From: Bythopirellula sp041737835
GTDB lineage: Bacteria; Planctomycetota; Planctomycetia; Pirellulales; Lacipirellulaceae
DNA length: 64,000 bases
Assembly: GCA_041737835.1 (NCBI GenBank)
Contig: JBGSQY010000051.1
Reading direction: 5' to 3' (one strand)
The stretch's first letter is position 1, and every line of letters starts with the position of its first letter. Both the position numbers and the translations under genes were made by a program. Positions 51,367 through 59,829 of this stretch are shown piece by piece. Under the pieces are notes generated by a model, which searched no databases, was not told the DNA's origin, and saw only the letters and a program-made list of their open reading frames with translations.

Positions 51367-52380
51367 ATGCGTTTTTGCCTTGTTGTGTTTGCAATTCTGT
51401 TATCGAGTTATTTTCCAGCGCAAGCAGAAACGCCTCTCCGCATCATGACGTTCAACGCCGAGATCCTCACGGCCCCCGGCGAGCGCGGCGGCGACATCGA
51501 AAAATATCGCTGGGACGTTGCCCGCGAAGAGCAGTTCGAGCAAATCGCCGCGGTGATCGAAGGCCTCAACCCCGACGTGCTGAACCTCGTGGAAGTTGTT
51601 TCCAAACAAGGGGTCGATAAGCTCGTCGAGATCTTGCATGAGAAAGGACTCACCGATTATCGCGGTTATCACATTGATGGATTCGACGATTATTCCAAGT
51701 TAGACGTTGCGCTGATCAGCCGCATTGAACCCGAAACGATCGACGGCCAGCAGATTCGTTTGTTCCATTCTCCGGAAAGTGATCCTACGTGGCGGCAAAG
51801 TTTTCAAGCCCCTGGTCGCGATGGCAAGCCATTCAATGCGAATGCTTCGTTGCAACGGCATGCCGTTTATATGATGGACATCGGTGGCCACAAGCTGGGC
51901 TTTCTCGGTTTGCATCTTAAATCGAATCCCAGCGATGATTACTCCAACGCCCAGCGGACGGCGCAAACCGATATCGCGCGCCGCATTTTGCGTTCACAAA
52001 TCACCGGCAAAGGTTATCAGCCGATCGTTCTGGGGGACATCAACGATTTTGATCCCGACGTGCCCGATCAGGATGACAATCAGGACACGGTCACCGATGT
52101 GATCAAGAATCTCAAGGATTTTGATCCCGAAAGGCCGGGGCCAGAACTCGAGAATGTCGCCAAGCTGATGCCCCGCAAGCAAGACCGATTCACCTGCTTT
52201 TGGGATCGTAACGAAAACGGCGTGAAAGATCCTTATGACGTTTTCTCGATGCTCGATCACATTTTTTTCCCCGCGGAAATGATGCCTTACGTTAAACGGG
52301 CGTTCATTTTCCACGGCGTGCCGCTCACCGCTTCGGATCACTATCCCGTGGTGGTCGACTTGGTGCTGCCCGACCGATAA
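51367..52380 (+). CDS. secreted endonuclease/exonuclease/phosphatase family hydrolase
   Basis: About 337 residues from the ATG at 51367, which starts a signal peptide (MRFCLVVFAILLSSYFPAQA). The frame is open upstream inside amn, but that part is not coding. EEP motifs are present: LRIMTFNAEIL (about 25-35), LNLVEVVSK (catalytic Glu), LGFLGLHLKSNPSD, PIVLGDINDFD (Asp/Asn) and the final SDHYPVVVDL (catalytic His). The substrate may be extracellular nucleic acid or a phosphodiester. A position in the salvage cluster suggests it frees nucleotides from external DNA or RNA. Confidence 0.88.
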   Translation: MRFCLVVFAILLSSYFPAQAETPLRIMTFNAEILTAPGERGGDIEKYRWDVAREEQFEQIAAVIEGLNPDVLNLVEVVSKQGVDKLVEILHEKGLTDYRGYHIDGFDDYSKLDVALISRIEPETIDGQQIRLFHSPESDPTWRQSFQAPGRDGKPFNANASLQRHAVYMMDIGGHKLGFLGLHLKSNPSDDYSNAQRTAQTDIARRILRSQITGKGYQPIVLGDINDFDPDVPDQDDNQDTVTDVIKNLKDFDPERPGPELENVAKLMPRKQDRFTCFWDRNENGVKDPYDVFSMLDHIFFPAEMMPYVKRAFIFHGVPLTASDHYPVVVDLVLPDR

Positions 52381-52429
52381 GATGGAGCGGTCAATTTTGT
52401 GAATCAGAGAATCTGTGAGTAGGTAGTTT

Positions 52430-53152
52430 ATGAGTCAATCCGTTGTTGCACTTATCGATCATGCTGTACTGAGCCCGACGCAAACCGACGCCGATCTGCG
52501 CGATGCCTGCGCAATGTGCGTCAAAGTCGGCACGGCCAGCGTCTGCGTGAAGCCTGCGATGATTCCACTAACGGCGGAGTTGCTCGCGGGTTCAAGCGTC
52601 GTGCCGAGCACAGTCATTGGCTTTCCGCATGGCGGGACGACCACCGGTACCAAGGTTCGCGAAACGGAAATCGCCTGCCGCGAGGGGGCCAAAGAAGTCG
52701 ACATGGTCGTGAATATCGGCCGCGTGATTCAGCAAGATTGGGGCTATGTGGCCGACGACATCCGTGCGGTCGTTGAGGCAGCAAAGGCCGGCGGCGCGAT
52801 CACCAAAGTGATCTTCGAGACGGGCCTGATTCCCAACGACGACCTCAAGATTCGTCTGTGCCAGATTTGCGAAGAAGCCGGGGCAGCGTTTGTGAAGACC
52901 AGCACGGGCTTCGGCTACGTCAAAGGTGCCGACGGCGCGATGCAGGCCACAGGCGCCACGGAAAATGACATCAAACTCATGCGCGCCAACGTCAGCGAGA
53001 AGGTGCAAGTGAAAGCCTCCGGAGGTATTCGCAACTACGCCGATGCTTTGAAGTTCGTTCAGCTCGGAGTGACACGGCTCGGCACGAGCGGCACACAAGC
53101 CATCTGGCAAGGCGAACAAGGCCAACACGCCGAAAACACCGCTGCTTACTAA
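52430..53152 (+). CDS. deoC: deoxyribose-phosphate aldolase
   Basis: 240 residues. A DeoC TIM barrel with LIDHAVLSPTQTDADLRDAC at the start, VNIGRVIQQDWGYV, KVIFETGLIPNDDLKIRLCQI and FVKTSTGFGYVKGAD carrying the Schiff-base lysine (about residue 160), then KASGGIRNYADAL. It cleaves deoxyribose 5-phosphate to glyceraldehyde 3-phosphate and acetaldehyde. It links phosphorylase products to central metabolism, although the phosphopentomutase that should connect them is not in the window. Confidence 0.96.
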   Translation: MSQSVVALIDHAVLSPTQTDADLRDACAMCVKVGTASVCVKPAMIPLTAELLAGSSVVPSTVIGFPHGGTTTGTKVRETEIACREGAKEVDMVVNIGRVIQQDWGYVADDIRAVVEAAKAGGAITKVIFETGLIPNDDLKIRLCQICEEAGAAFVKTSTGFGYVKGADGAMQATGATENDIKLMRANVSEKVQVKASGGIRNYADALKFVQLGVTRLGTSGTQAIWQGEQGQHAENTAAY

Positions 53153-53159
53153 TTTTTTG

Positions 53160-53242
53160 AACCACGAATCTTACGAATAGCACGAATGAAGAATATTCAA
53201 CGCAGTATTTCCTGATTCGTGCAATTCGTTCTATTCGTGGTT
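53160..53242. repeat. imperfect inverted repeat AACCACGAAT...ATTCGTGGTT
   Basis: Arms of about 30 bp (AACCACGAATCTTACGAATAGCACGAAT in two parts) pair imperfectly with the 3' arm. The unit ACGAAT recurs in each arm. It lies exactly between deoC and the first phosphorylase gene. It resembles dispersed elements of the type seen in other bacterial genomes. Confidence 0.55.
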
Positions 53243-53261
53243 AATCAGTTTGGAAGAAACT

Positions 53262-54095
53262 ATGCTAGAGCTTTACGATCAAATCCAATCGGCGGCTGCC
53301 GCGATTCGTCAACAATGGGATTACACACCGCGCGCGGGAATCATCCTTGGCACGGGCCTTGGTGGTTTCGCCGAGCGGATCGAATCGCCCGTTGCGATCG
53401 ACTACGAGAACATCCCCAACTTCCCACGCTCCACCGCGACGAGCCATCGTGGCCGCCTCGTGTGTGGGATGCTCGAAGGAGTACCGATCATGGCGATGGA
53501 AGGCCGCTTCCATCAGTACGAAGGCTATCCGCTCAAGCAAATCACGTTGCCGGTCCGAGTGATGAAGGCCATGGGAGCCGATCTGCTGATCGTCACTCAA
53601 GCCGTGGGGGGCATGAACCCACATTATGTTCCTGGCGACGTGATGATCATCGACGATCACATCAATCTGATGGGCGACAACCCGCTCGTGGGAATCAACG
53701 ACGACCGGCTCGGCCCGCGCTTTCCTGACATGAGCGCGCCTTACACGCCCGAGTTGATTGCCGTGGGGCAGGAAGTCTCGCGTAGGGGCAACTTCCCCGT
53801 CCAGCGCGGCGTGATGGTGGCCGTCACCGGCCCCAACTTGGAAACCCGTGCCGAGTATCGCTTCCTGCGTGCGATGGGCGCCGATGTCGTTGGTATGTCG
53901 ACCGTGCCCGAAGTCGTTGTCGCGGTGCATAGCGGCATGCGTGTCTTTGGTCTCTCGGTGGTTACCGACATGTGTTTCCCCGATTCGCTCAAGCCGGCCG
54001 ACATTAACGAAATTATCGCGTTCGCCAATTCCGCCGAGCCGAAACTACGTGCCCTTGTGCTGGGTGTGCTGGCGCACGAGAAAGCGCGAGGCTAA
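53262..54095 (+). CDS. purine nucleoside phosphorylase, divergent copy 1
   Basis: About 277 residues from the ATG at 53262, behind a GGAAG ribosome site; the frame opens at a TTG 12 bp earlier. Trimeric PNP family: GIILGTGLGGF (about 25-35), STATSHRGRLVCG, DHINLMGDNPLVG, GPNLETRAEYRFLRAMGADVVGMSTVPEVVVA. Departures: the first phosphate loop has GTGLG instead of GSGLG, the base-site Asn of human PNP (N243) is Asp (VVTDMC), and NAAGGLN reads QAVGGMN. An Asp here favours 6-amino purines in related enzymes. Tandem with copy 2, whose gene starts 3 bp after. Confidence 0.88.
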   Translation: MLELYDQIQSAAAAIRQQWDYTPRAGIILGTGLGGFAERIESPVAIDYENIPNFPRSTATSHRGRLVCGMLEGVPIMAMEGRFHQYEGYPLKQITLPVRVMKAMGADLLIVTQAVGGMNPHYVPGDVMIIDDHINLMGDNPLVGINDDRLGPRFPDMSAPYTPELIAVGQEVSRRGNFPVQRGVMVAVTGPNLETRAEYRFLRAMGADVVGMSTVPEVVVAVHSGMRVFGLSVVTDMCFPDSLKPADINEIIAFANSAEPKLRALVLGVLAHEKARG

Positions 54096-54098
54096 CCG

Positions 54099-54923
54099 AT
54101 GCTGCACGTTGCTGAACAAATCAACGCCGCGACGAAAGCCGTCCGTGAGCGCTGGTCCGTCACTCCCGCCGCAGGCATCATCCTGGGCTCAGGCCTGGGA
54201 GGGCTCGTTGAAGAAATTTCCGTTGAGGGAACCATCGATTACGGTGACATTCCTCACTTTGTGAAGAGCACCGCGATTGGCCACAAGGGCCAACTGGTTT
54301 GCGGTCGGCTCGAGGATGTACCCGTCATTGCGTTTCAGGGTCGCTTCCATTTGTATGAAGGTTACTCGGCGGAACAAGCAGCACTGCCCACGCGATTGAC
54401 GAAAGCCCTGGGCGCTAACGCGCTCGTGGTTTCCAACGCTGCCGGGGGATTGAATCCGCATTTTGTTGTGGGCGACGTGATGGTGATCGAAGACCATATC
54501 AATCTGATGTTCGCCAATCCGCTTATCGGGGTAAACGACGACCAACTCGGCCCGCGTTTTCCGGATATGTCGAGCCCCTACGATCGTGAATTCATGGAAA
54601 CCGCGGCTCGCGTGGCGCGGCGTGAAGATTTCGTGCTGCATCGCGGCGTGTATGTCGCGATGAAAGGTCCCACTTACGAAACCCGCGCGGAGTATCGCAT
54701 GGCCCGCCGCTTGGGTGGCGACGTCGCGGGCATGTCGACCGTCCCCGAGGTGATCGCCGCGCGGCATGCCGATATGCGTGTCTTTGGTTTGTCGACGATC
54801 ACGAACGTCGGTTCCCCCGATGCTCCTGTGGGAACCACCGGCCACGATGTCATCAATGCCGCCCAATCGGCCACCTCGAAACTTAACAAACTCGTGCGAG
54901 GCGTGGTCGCCACTCTTCGCTAA
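54099..54923 (+). CDS. punA: purine nucleoside phosphorylase, copy 2
   Basis: 274 residues. The motifs are canonical: GIILGSGLGGL, TAIGHKGQLVCG, VVSNAAGGLNPHF, DHINLMFANPLIGVND, GPTYETRAEYRMARRLGGDVAGMSTVPEVIAARH and LSTITNVGSPD with the base-binding Asn kept. It should act on inosine and guanosine. About half of its positions match copy 1, so the pair arose by duplication. Starts 3 bp after copy 1, and the pyrimidine phosphorylase gene follows 18 bp later. Confidence 0.93.
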   Translation: MLHVAEQINAATKAVRERWSVTPAAGIILGSGLGGLVEEISVEGTIDYGDIPHFVKSTAIGHKGQLVCGRLEDVPVIAFQGRFHLYEGYSAEQAALPTRLTKALGANALVVSNAAGGLNPHFVVGDVMVIEDHINLMFANPLIGVNDDQLGPRFPDMSSPYDREFMETAARVARREDFVLHRGVYVAMKGPTYETRAEYRMARRLGGDVAGMSTVPEVIAARHADMRVFGLSTITNVGSPDAPVGTTGHDVINAAQSATSKLNKLVRGVVATLR

Positions 54924-54941
54924 CTCAGCAACGAGACAATC

Positions 54942-56225
54942 ATGAATCCCGTTTGGATTATCGCCAAGAAACGCGATGGCGAAGAACTCACTAGCGAAGA
55001 AATTGGCTACTTTATCAGTAACTACGCCAAGGGGGACATACCCGACTACCAGATGTCGGCTCTCGCGATGGCGATCTACTTGCGTGGCATGACCACAGCC
55101 GAGATCGCCGCGCTGACCGACAACATGCTCGCCTCGGGGGCGCGATTTTCTTGGGATGCCGGTGGTCCGCCGAAAGTTGACAAGCACTCCACCGGCGGCA
55201 TCGGCGACAAAGTTTCTTTGCCGCTCGCTCCGATGCTCGCCTGTTGCGATTTACAGGTGCCGATGATTTCTGGCCGCGGCTTGGGTGCGACCGGCGGCAC
55301 GCTCGACAAACTCGAAGCGATTCCCGGCTACCGTACAAATCTCTCGATGGACGAAATGCGCGCCGTCATGGAGCGCGTTGGCTGCGTGATCAGCGGTGCG
55401 ACGGCCGATTTGGTTCCCGCCGACCGCAAACTTTATGCACTCCGCGACGTAACTGCCACTGTACCTTCGATTCCTTTGATCACCGGCAGCATCATGAGTA
55501 AGAAGCTCGCCGAGGGGCTCGATGCTTTGGTGCTCGACGTCAAATTCGGTAGCGGGGCGTTCATGAAGTCCGCGGAGCTCGCCCGCGAGTTGGCCGTTTC
55601 GATGGTCAACACCGGCAAGCGAATGAACGTGTCGACAACCGCCGTGCTGACCGATATGAACCAACCGCTCGGCCGCATGGTGGGGAACGCCGTGGAAGTG
55701 AACGAGTCAGTGGCATCGCTCGAAGGCCGAGGCCCCGCCGATTTAATGGAAGTGACGCTCGCGCTGGGCGCCGAGTTGCTCGTCTCTACGAAGAAGGCCA
55801 CCACGATTGAAGCGGCTCGCAAACAGTTGCAAGCCACGATCGATTCCGGCAAGGCGCGTGAAAAATTCGCCGAGATGGTTGCCGCCCAAGGAGGCAATCT
55901 CGAAGCTCCACGCCCGTTGGCCCCAGAAAGCCCCGTCACAACGGACCGCGCGGGTTACATCGCCGCGATGAACGCCGAAAAGCTGGGACAGGCCGTCATC
56001 GCCATGCGCGGCGGCCGCAAACAACTCGGCGACGAGCTCGATCTTTCCACCGGCTTCGAAATGCTCGTCCGACTCGGCGACCGCGTTGAAGCAGGACAGC
56101 CACTAGCCACGCTGTTTTCCCCGGCTAATCTCGCCGACGAAGGCCGCCGCATGCTGATCGAAGCGATACAAATCAGTGAAGAGCCATCGAGCGTCGGGCC
56201 GTTAATTTTGGAGCGAATCGGTTAA
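54942..56225 (+). CDS. pyrimidine-nucleoside (thymidine) phosphorylase
   Basis: 427 residues, usual length. Glycosyltransferase family 3 motifs: FISNYAKGDIPDYQMSALAMAIYLRGM, DKHSTGGIGDKVSLPLAPML (phosphate loop, about 80-100), GRGLGATGGTLDKLEAIPGY and VLDVKFGSGAFMKS. Whether it is a thymidine or broad pyrimidine phosphorylase is not decided by these motifs. It is in the same operon as the two purine phosphorylases, and DUF2254 follows 3 bp later. Confidence 0.93.
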   Translation: MNPVWIIAKKRDGEELTSEEIGYFISNYAKGDIPDYQMSALAMAIYLRGMTTAEIAALTDNMLASGARFSWDAGGPPKVDKHSTGGIGDKVSLPLAPMLACCDLQVPMISGRGLGATGGTLDKLEAIPGYRTNLSMDEMRAVMERVGCVISGATADLVPADRKLYALRDVTATVPSIPLITGSIMSKKLAEGLDALVLDVKFGSGAFMKSAELARELAVSMVNTGKRMNVSTTAVLTDMNQPLGRMVGNAVEVNESVASLEGRGPADLMEVTLALGAELLVSTKKATTIEAARKQLQATIDSGKAREKFAEMVAAQGGNLEAPRPLAPESPVTTDRAGYIAAMNAEKLGQAVIAMRGGRKQLGDELDLSTGFEMLVRLGDRVEAGQPLATLFSPANLADEGRRMLIEAIQISEEPSSVGPLILERIG

Positions 56226-56228
56226 AGC

Positions 56229-57500
56229 ATGATCTCTAAGTGGCGATGGATTCTCCTGCAGGTATCGCGCAAGCTGTGGGTCCGTGCGACCCTCTTTGCG
56301 GTACTCGGCGTCGTGACCGCCCTGATTTCCATCGTTGCCGAAGATCATTTGCCGTGGGAACTTCCGGGGAAAATCGGCGCCGATGCCGTCGATAATATTC
56401 TCAATATTCTTGCTTCGAGCATGTTGGCGGTGACCACGTTTTCGCTTAGCGTGATGGTCGCCGCTTATGCGTCGGCAACGAGCAACGCGACACCACGCGC
56501 GACCAAGTTGCTCATGCAGGACACCACGACGCAGAACGCCTTGGCCACGTTTATTGGCACGTTCCTGTATAGTCTTGTGGGGCTGATCGCGTTGAGTACC
56601 GGCGCGTATGGAGATCGTGGTCGGGTTGTTTTGTTTATTGTAACGGTCGGCGTCGTTATTCTGATCGTGGTGACGATTTTGCGGTGGATTGATCACCTCT
56701 CTCGCCTGGGCCGCGTTGGCGAGACAACCGACCGGGTTGAAAATGCAACCGCGAAAGCGATTGAAGGGCGAATTGATCATCCCTGCTTGGGAGGCAGACC
56801 ATTAACAACGGACCTTCCAGCACATAAGTCGCTCATTGATGTCTTTCCGGAAACGATTGGCTATATTCAGCATATCGACGTTCAACAGTTATCGACGTTC
56901 GCGGACGATCACGATTGTCTCGTTTACTTGATGTCGCTGCCAGGAACGTTTGTTCATCCTGCTCGCAAATTATTTTGTTTGCAGGGCGTGGATGATGAGG
57001 AAGCAGCACAAAAGCTTCGCTCGGCATTCACCATCGCCGACGAGCGAAGCTTTGACCAAGATCCCAGATTTGGACTGGCCGTCTTGGCCGAGATCGGCTC
57101 AAGGGCCTTATCTCCGGCCGTTAACGATCCTGGAACGGCCATCGACGTCATCGGCCGCGGAGTCAGATTGCTGGCACAGTGGCGCGATTGCCCAACGGAT
57201 GTTGACGAAGATGATCTTCCATATCCGAAGGTGTTCGTGCCCCCCTTAGAAATTGACGATCTCTTTGATGACGTTTATTTGAGCTTGGCCCGCGATGGTG
57301 CCGGCATGATCGAAGTGCAATTGCGTTTGCAGAAGGCTCTGCTGGCTCTGGCTCAGTTGGGGGATGATCGCTACAAGGCCAACGCGGCACGAGTTTCCCG
57401 TATCGCCTTCAAGCGTAGCGAACAAGCGATGCAAATTGATTCAGAAATTTCGGCCTTACGTGAAGTAGCAAGTGAAATTGAAAGTTTAAATTCCAACTAA
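56229..57500 (+). CDS. DUF2254 family membrane protein
   Basis: 423 residues. Four transmembrane segments in the N-terminal 160 residues (LFAVLGVVTALISIVAE, NILASSMLAVTTFSLSVMVAAYA, TFIGTFLYSLVGLIALSTG, VVLFIVTVGVVILIVVTILRW), then a cytosolic part. The family hallmarks are ATPRATKLLMQDTTTQNALATFIGTF and FGLAVLAEIGSRALSPAVNDPGTAIDVIGRG. Function unknown. The start is 3 bp after the phosphorylase stop, so it belongs to that operon and may be a transporter or channel for the pathway; that is inference from position only. Confidence 0.88.
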   Translation: MISKWRWILLQVSRKLWVRATLFAVLGVVTALISIVAEDHLPWELPGKIGADAVDNILNILASSMLAVTTFSLSVMVAAYASATSNATPRATKLLMQDTTTQNALATFIGTFLYSLVGLIALSTGAYGDRGRVVLFIVTVGVVILIVVTILRWIDHLSRLGRVGETTDRVENATAKAIEGRIDHPCLGGRPLTTDLPAHKSLIDVFPETIGYIQHIDVQQLSTFADDHDCLVYLMSLPGTFVHPARKLFCLQGVDDEEAAQKLRSAFTIADERSFDQDPRFGLAVLAEIGSRALSPAVNDPGTAIDVIGRGVRLLAQWRDCPTDVDEDDLPYPKVFVPPLEIDDLFDDVYLSLARDGAGMIEVQLRLQKALLALAQLGDDRYKANAARVSRIAFKRSEQAMQIDSEISALREVASEIESLNSN

Positions 57501-57540
57501 TTCTGTCTCGTTCCCTGAATTGTAAGAGGAAACTCTCCCC

Positions 57541-57936
57541 ATGAACCACGCCTTTCAACCACTCATCGACGCTGCTTTGGAAGTTCGCAAGAACGCCTAC
57601 GCGCCCTATTCCAAGTTTCTTGTAGGGGCCGCCGCACTCACCGAAGATGGCACGATCTTTACTGGGACGAACGTCGAGAACGCTTCCTACGGGCTCACGA
57701 TCTGCGCGGAACGCATTGCCGTAGGTTCGGCTGTGGCCGCAGGGCATCGCATGATCACGGCAATTGCTGTCGCTACGGAAGCCGCGGCCTCACCCTGTGG
57801 GGCCTGCCGACAATTCCTGTGCGAGTTTGGCGGCGACATGAAAGTTTTACAGGTGAACGCCGATATCCCGTCGCACATCATCGAGACATCGCTCGACGTG
57901 CTGCTACCCGAGCAGTTCGACTTCGAGAAGAAATAA
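57541..57936 (+). CDS. cdd: cytidine deaminase
   Basis: 131 residues, homotetrameric short type. The zinc site is CAERIAVG (C-A-E, about residue 54) and PCGACRQFLCEFG (about 87-99); the substrate loop VGAAALTEDGTIFTGTNVENASYG is complete. It converts cytidine and deoxycytidine to uridine forms, feeding the pyrimidine phosphorylase and UPRT. It follows DUF2254 by 40 bp and converges on the HPRT gene. Confidence 0.96.
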   Translation: MNHAFQPLIDAALEVRKNAYAPYSKFLVGAAALTEDGTIFTGTNVENASYGLTICAERIAVGSAVAAGHRMITAIAVATEAAASPCGACRQFLCEFGGDMKVLQVNADIPSHIIETSLDVLLPEQFDFEKK

Positions 57937-57942
57937 CGCCGT

Positions 57943-58509
57943 CTAAAGCGCGTGCGTTTCGCGGGACATTTCCTGATGCTTCAGAAGGTCTTCATCCTCA
58001 AGTGCCGCGAGGTAGGGCAGATTGCGGTACATGTCCTCGTAATCGAGGCCGTACCCCACCACGAATTCATCGGGAATATCAAACGCTGTGAAGTCGGGTT
58101 CGTAAACCACTTCTTGCCGACCATGCTTTCGGAGAAGTACGGCGGACTTCACGGACTTCGGTTCAAACTCGTGCAGCTTTTCCACGACGTTCTTGAGCGT
58201 GTGGCCGGTATCGAAAATGTCGTCGACCAACAACACGTCGCGGCCCGAGATATCGAGCATCAACTCGGAATTGATAATCAACCCACCGCGTTCGGTCGTG
58301 GCCCCGCGATAGCTGGAAGCTTGAATCACCCCGACGCGCATCGGCTGCTCGATCAAGCGGATCAGATCGGCAAGCAACACGACGCTCCCCGTCAGCACGC
58401 CGACAATCGTCAACTGGCGGCCTTCGTAGTTGGCCTCGATCTTGGCCGCCATGTCGGCAACGCCGCGATGCAAGGTTGCTTTGTCAAATAGAGTTTTCAT
58501 GTCCGCCAA
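57943..58509 (-). CDS. hpt: hypoxanthine phosphoribosyltransferase
   Basis: 188 residues. The PRPP loop is DVLLVDDIFDTGHTLKNVVEKL (about residue 94-115), with the flexible loop SSYRGATTERGG. PDEFVVGYGLDYEDMYRNLPYLAAL near the C-terminus is the purine-binding segment of HPRT. It converts hypoxanthine or guanine to IMP or GMP. On the minus strand it is the end of a group with nupC and upp, and only 6 bp separate it from cdd. Confidence 0.95.
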   Translation of the reverse strand: MADMKTLFDKATLHRGVADMAAKIEANYEGRQLTIVGVLTGSVVLLADLIRLIEQPMRVGVIQASSYRGATTERGGLIINSELMLDISGRDVLLVDDIFDTGHTLKNVVEKLHEFEPKSVKSAVLLRKHGRQEVVYEPDFTAFDIPDEFVVGYGLDYEDMYRNLPYLAALEDEDLLKHQEMSRETHAL

Positions 58510-58568
58510 TCCTTGGTGCTAAAATTGCCGAAATTGCTGAGATTCATGCCTTCGAGGAACACTTGTTT

Positions 58569-59795
58569 TTACAGCAATAGCCCGGCGAAGCAAGCCGTCA
58601 TAAAACTGGCCAAGGTCCCGCCGAGCATGGCTCGCAGCCCCAAACGGGCGAGATCACCCCGCCGATCCGGAGCAATGCCACCGATTCCGCCGAGCTGAAT
58701 GCCGATCGAGCTAAAATTGGCAAAACCGCACAAGGCAAACATCATGATATCACGCGAACGCTGGCTGATTTCAATCGTGCTGTCGGGGGTATTGAATTTG
58801 GCCAATTGACCGTAGGCCACGAATTCATTGGTGGCCATTTTCAAACCCAACAACTGACCAGCAGCAGCGCAGTCGTTGGTTTCAATCCCGATCAGCCAAG
58901 CGATGGGCCAAAACAGCTTGCCGAGCCCCGCTTCGAGAGACCAAGCATTGGCATCGACAAAGCCGAAATAGCCACCGATCCAGCCGAGCAATCCATTGAT
59001 CACGGCAATCAATGCCAGAAAGACAATCAACATGGCTCCGACGTTGAGTGCCAGTTGCAGCCCCCCCACGGTGCCGTTGGCGACCGATTCCAACACGTTG
59101 GCGCTCTCATCTTTGATATCGATCTTCAGCGAGCCCATCGTCTTGGGCTCGTCCAACTCGGGTTGAATCACCTTCGCCAACAACAAACCACCCGGGGCCG
59201 AAATCATCGACGCGCATAACAAGTTGCCAGCATCGAAGCCCATCGAAGCCAAGGCCCCCAGCACGCCCCCCGCCATCGTTGCGAAGCCACCGATCATGAC
59301 GGCATTGAGTTCCGATATGGTCATGCTGCTAATATAAGGCTTGATCACCAAGGGAGCTTCCGTCTGGCCAACGAAAACATTCGCTGCCGCGGAAAGCGTC
59401 TCTGCCCCCGAAGTCCGCATCGTTTTCTGCATGACGATGGCCATCACACCAACGATCTTCTGCATCACGCCGTAGTAGTAAAAGATCGACATGAAGGCCG
59501 AGAAAAAGATGATCGTCGGCAGCACTTTGAACGCAAAGAAATGGTCGGCATAGGTAGGACCAAAGACGAAACTTGTCCCCGCGTCGACACAACTCAGCAG
59601 CGACACAAAAATGAAGTCGACTTGCTCAAAAAGCCATTCCCCTTGCGATGTCTTGAGAAAAATGACTGCAAAAACAAATTGCAGCGCCAAGCCACTCACT
59701 ACGGTCCGCCAAGGGAACTTATCCTTGTGCGAACTCATTAACCAGGCCAGGGCGATCATCGCCACAATGCCAAACACGCTTGTCAGATTTTGCAT
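58569..59795 (-). CDS. nupC: concentrative nucleoside transporter (NupC/CNT family)
   Basis: 408 residues with about ten transmembrane segments. CNT family hallmarks: FVFGPTYADHFFAFKVLPTIIFFSAFMSIFYYYGVMQKIVG, NVFVGQTEAPLVIKPYI, GGFATMAGGVLGALASMGFDAGNLLCASMISAPGGLLLAKV and ALCGFANFSSIGIQLGGIGG. It imports nucleosides with H+ or Na+. It lies between hpt and upp, both salvage genes. Confidence 0.94.
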   Translation of the reverse strand: MQNLTSVFGIVAMIALAWLMSSHKDKFPWRTVVSGLALQFVFAVIFLKTSQGEWLFEQVDFIFVSLLSCVDAGTSFVFGPTYADHFFAFKVLPTIIFFSAFMSIFYYYGVMQKIVGVMAIVMQKTMRTSGAETLSAAANVFVGQTEAPLVIKPYISSMTISELNAVMIGGFATMAGGVLGALASMGFDAGNLLCASMISAPGGLLLAKVIQPELDEPKTMGSLKIDIKDESANVLESVANGTVGGLQLALNVGAMLIVFLALIAVINGLLGWIGGYFGFVDANAWSLEAGLGKLFWPIAWLIGIETNDCAAAGQLLGLKMATNEFVAYGQLAKFNTPDSTIEISQRSRDIMMFALCGFANFSSIGIQLGGIGGIAPDRRGDLARLGLRAMLGGTLASFMTACFAGLLL

Positions 59796-59829
59796 AAATC
59801 GATCTCGGAGCTAGGCCGCACGTTGAGAA

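Noticed and set aside
54189..55187. 332-codon ORF antisense to the second purine phosphorylase
   Set aside because: Shadow of two well-supported coding genes.
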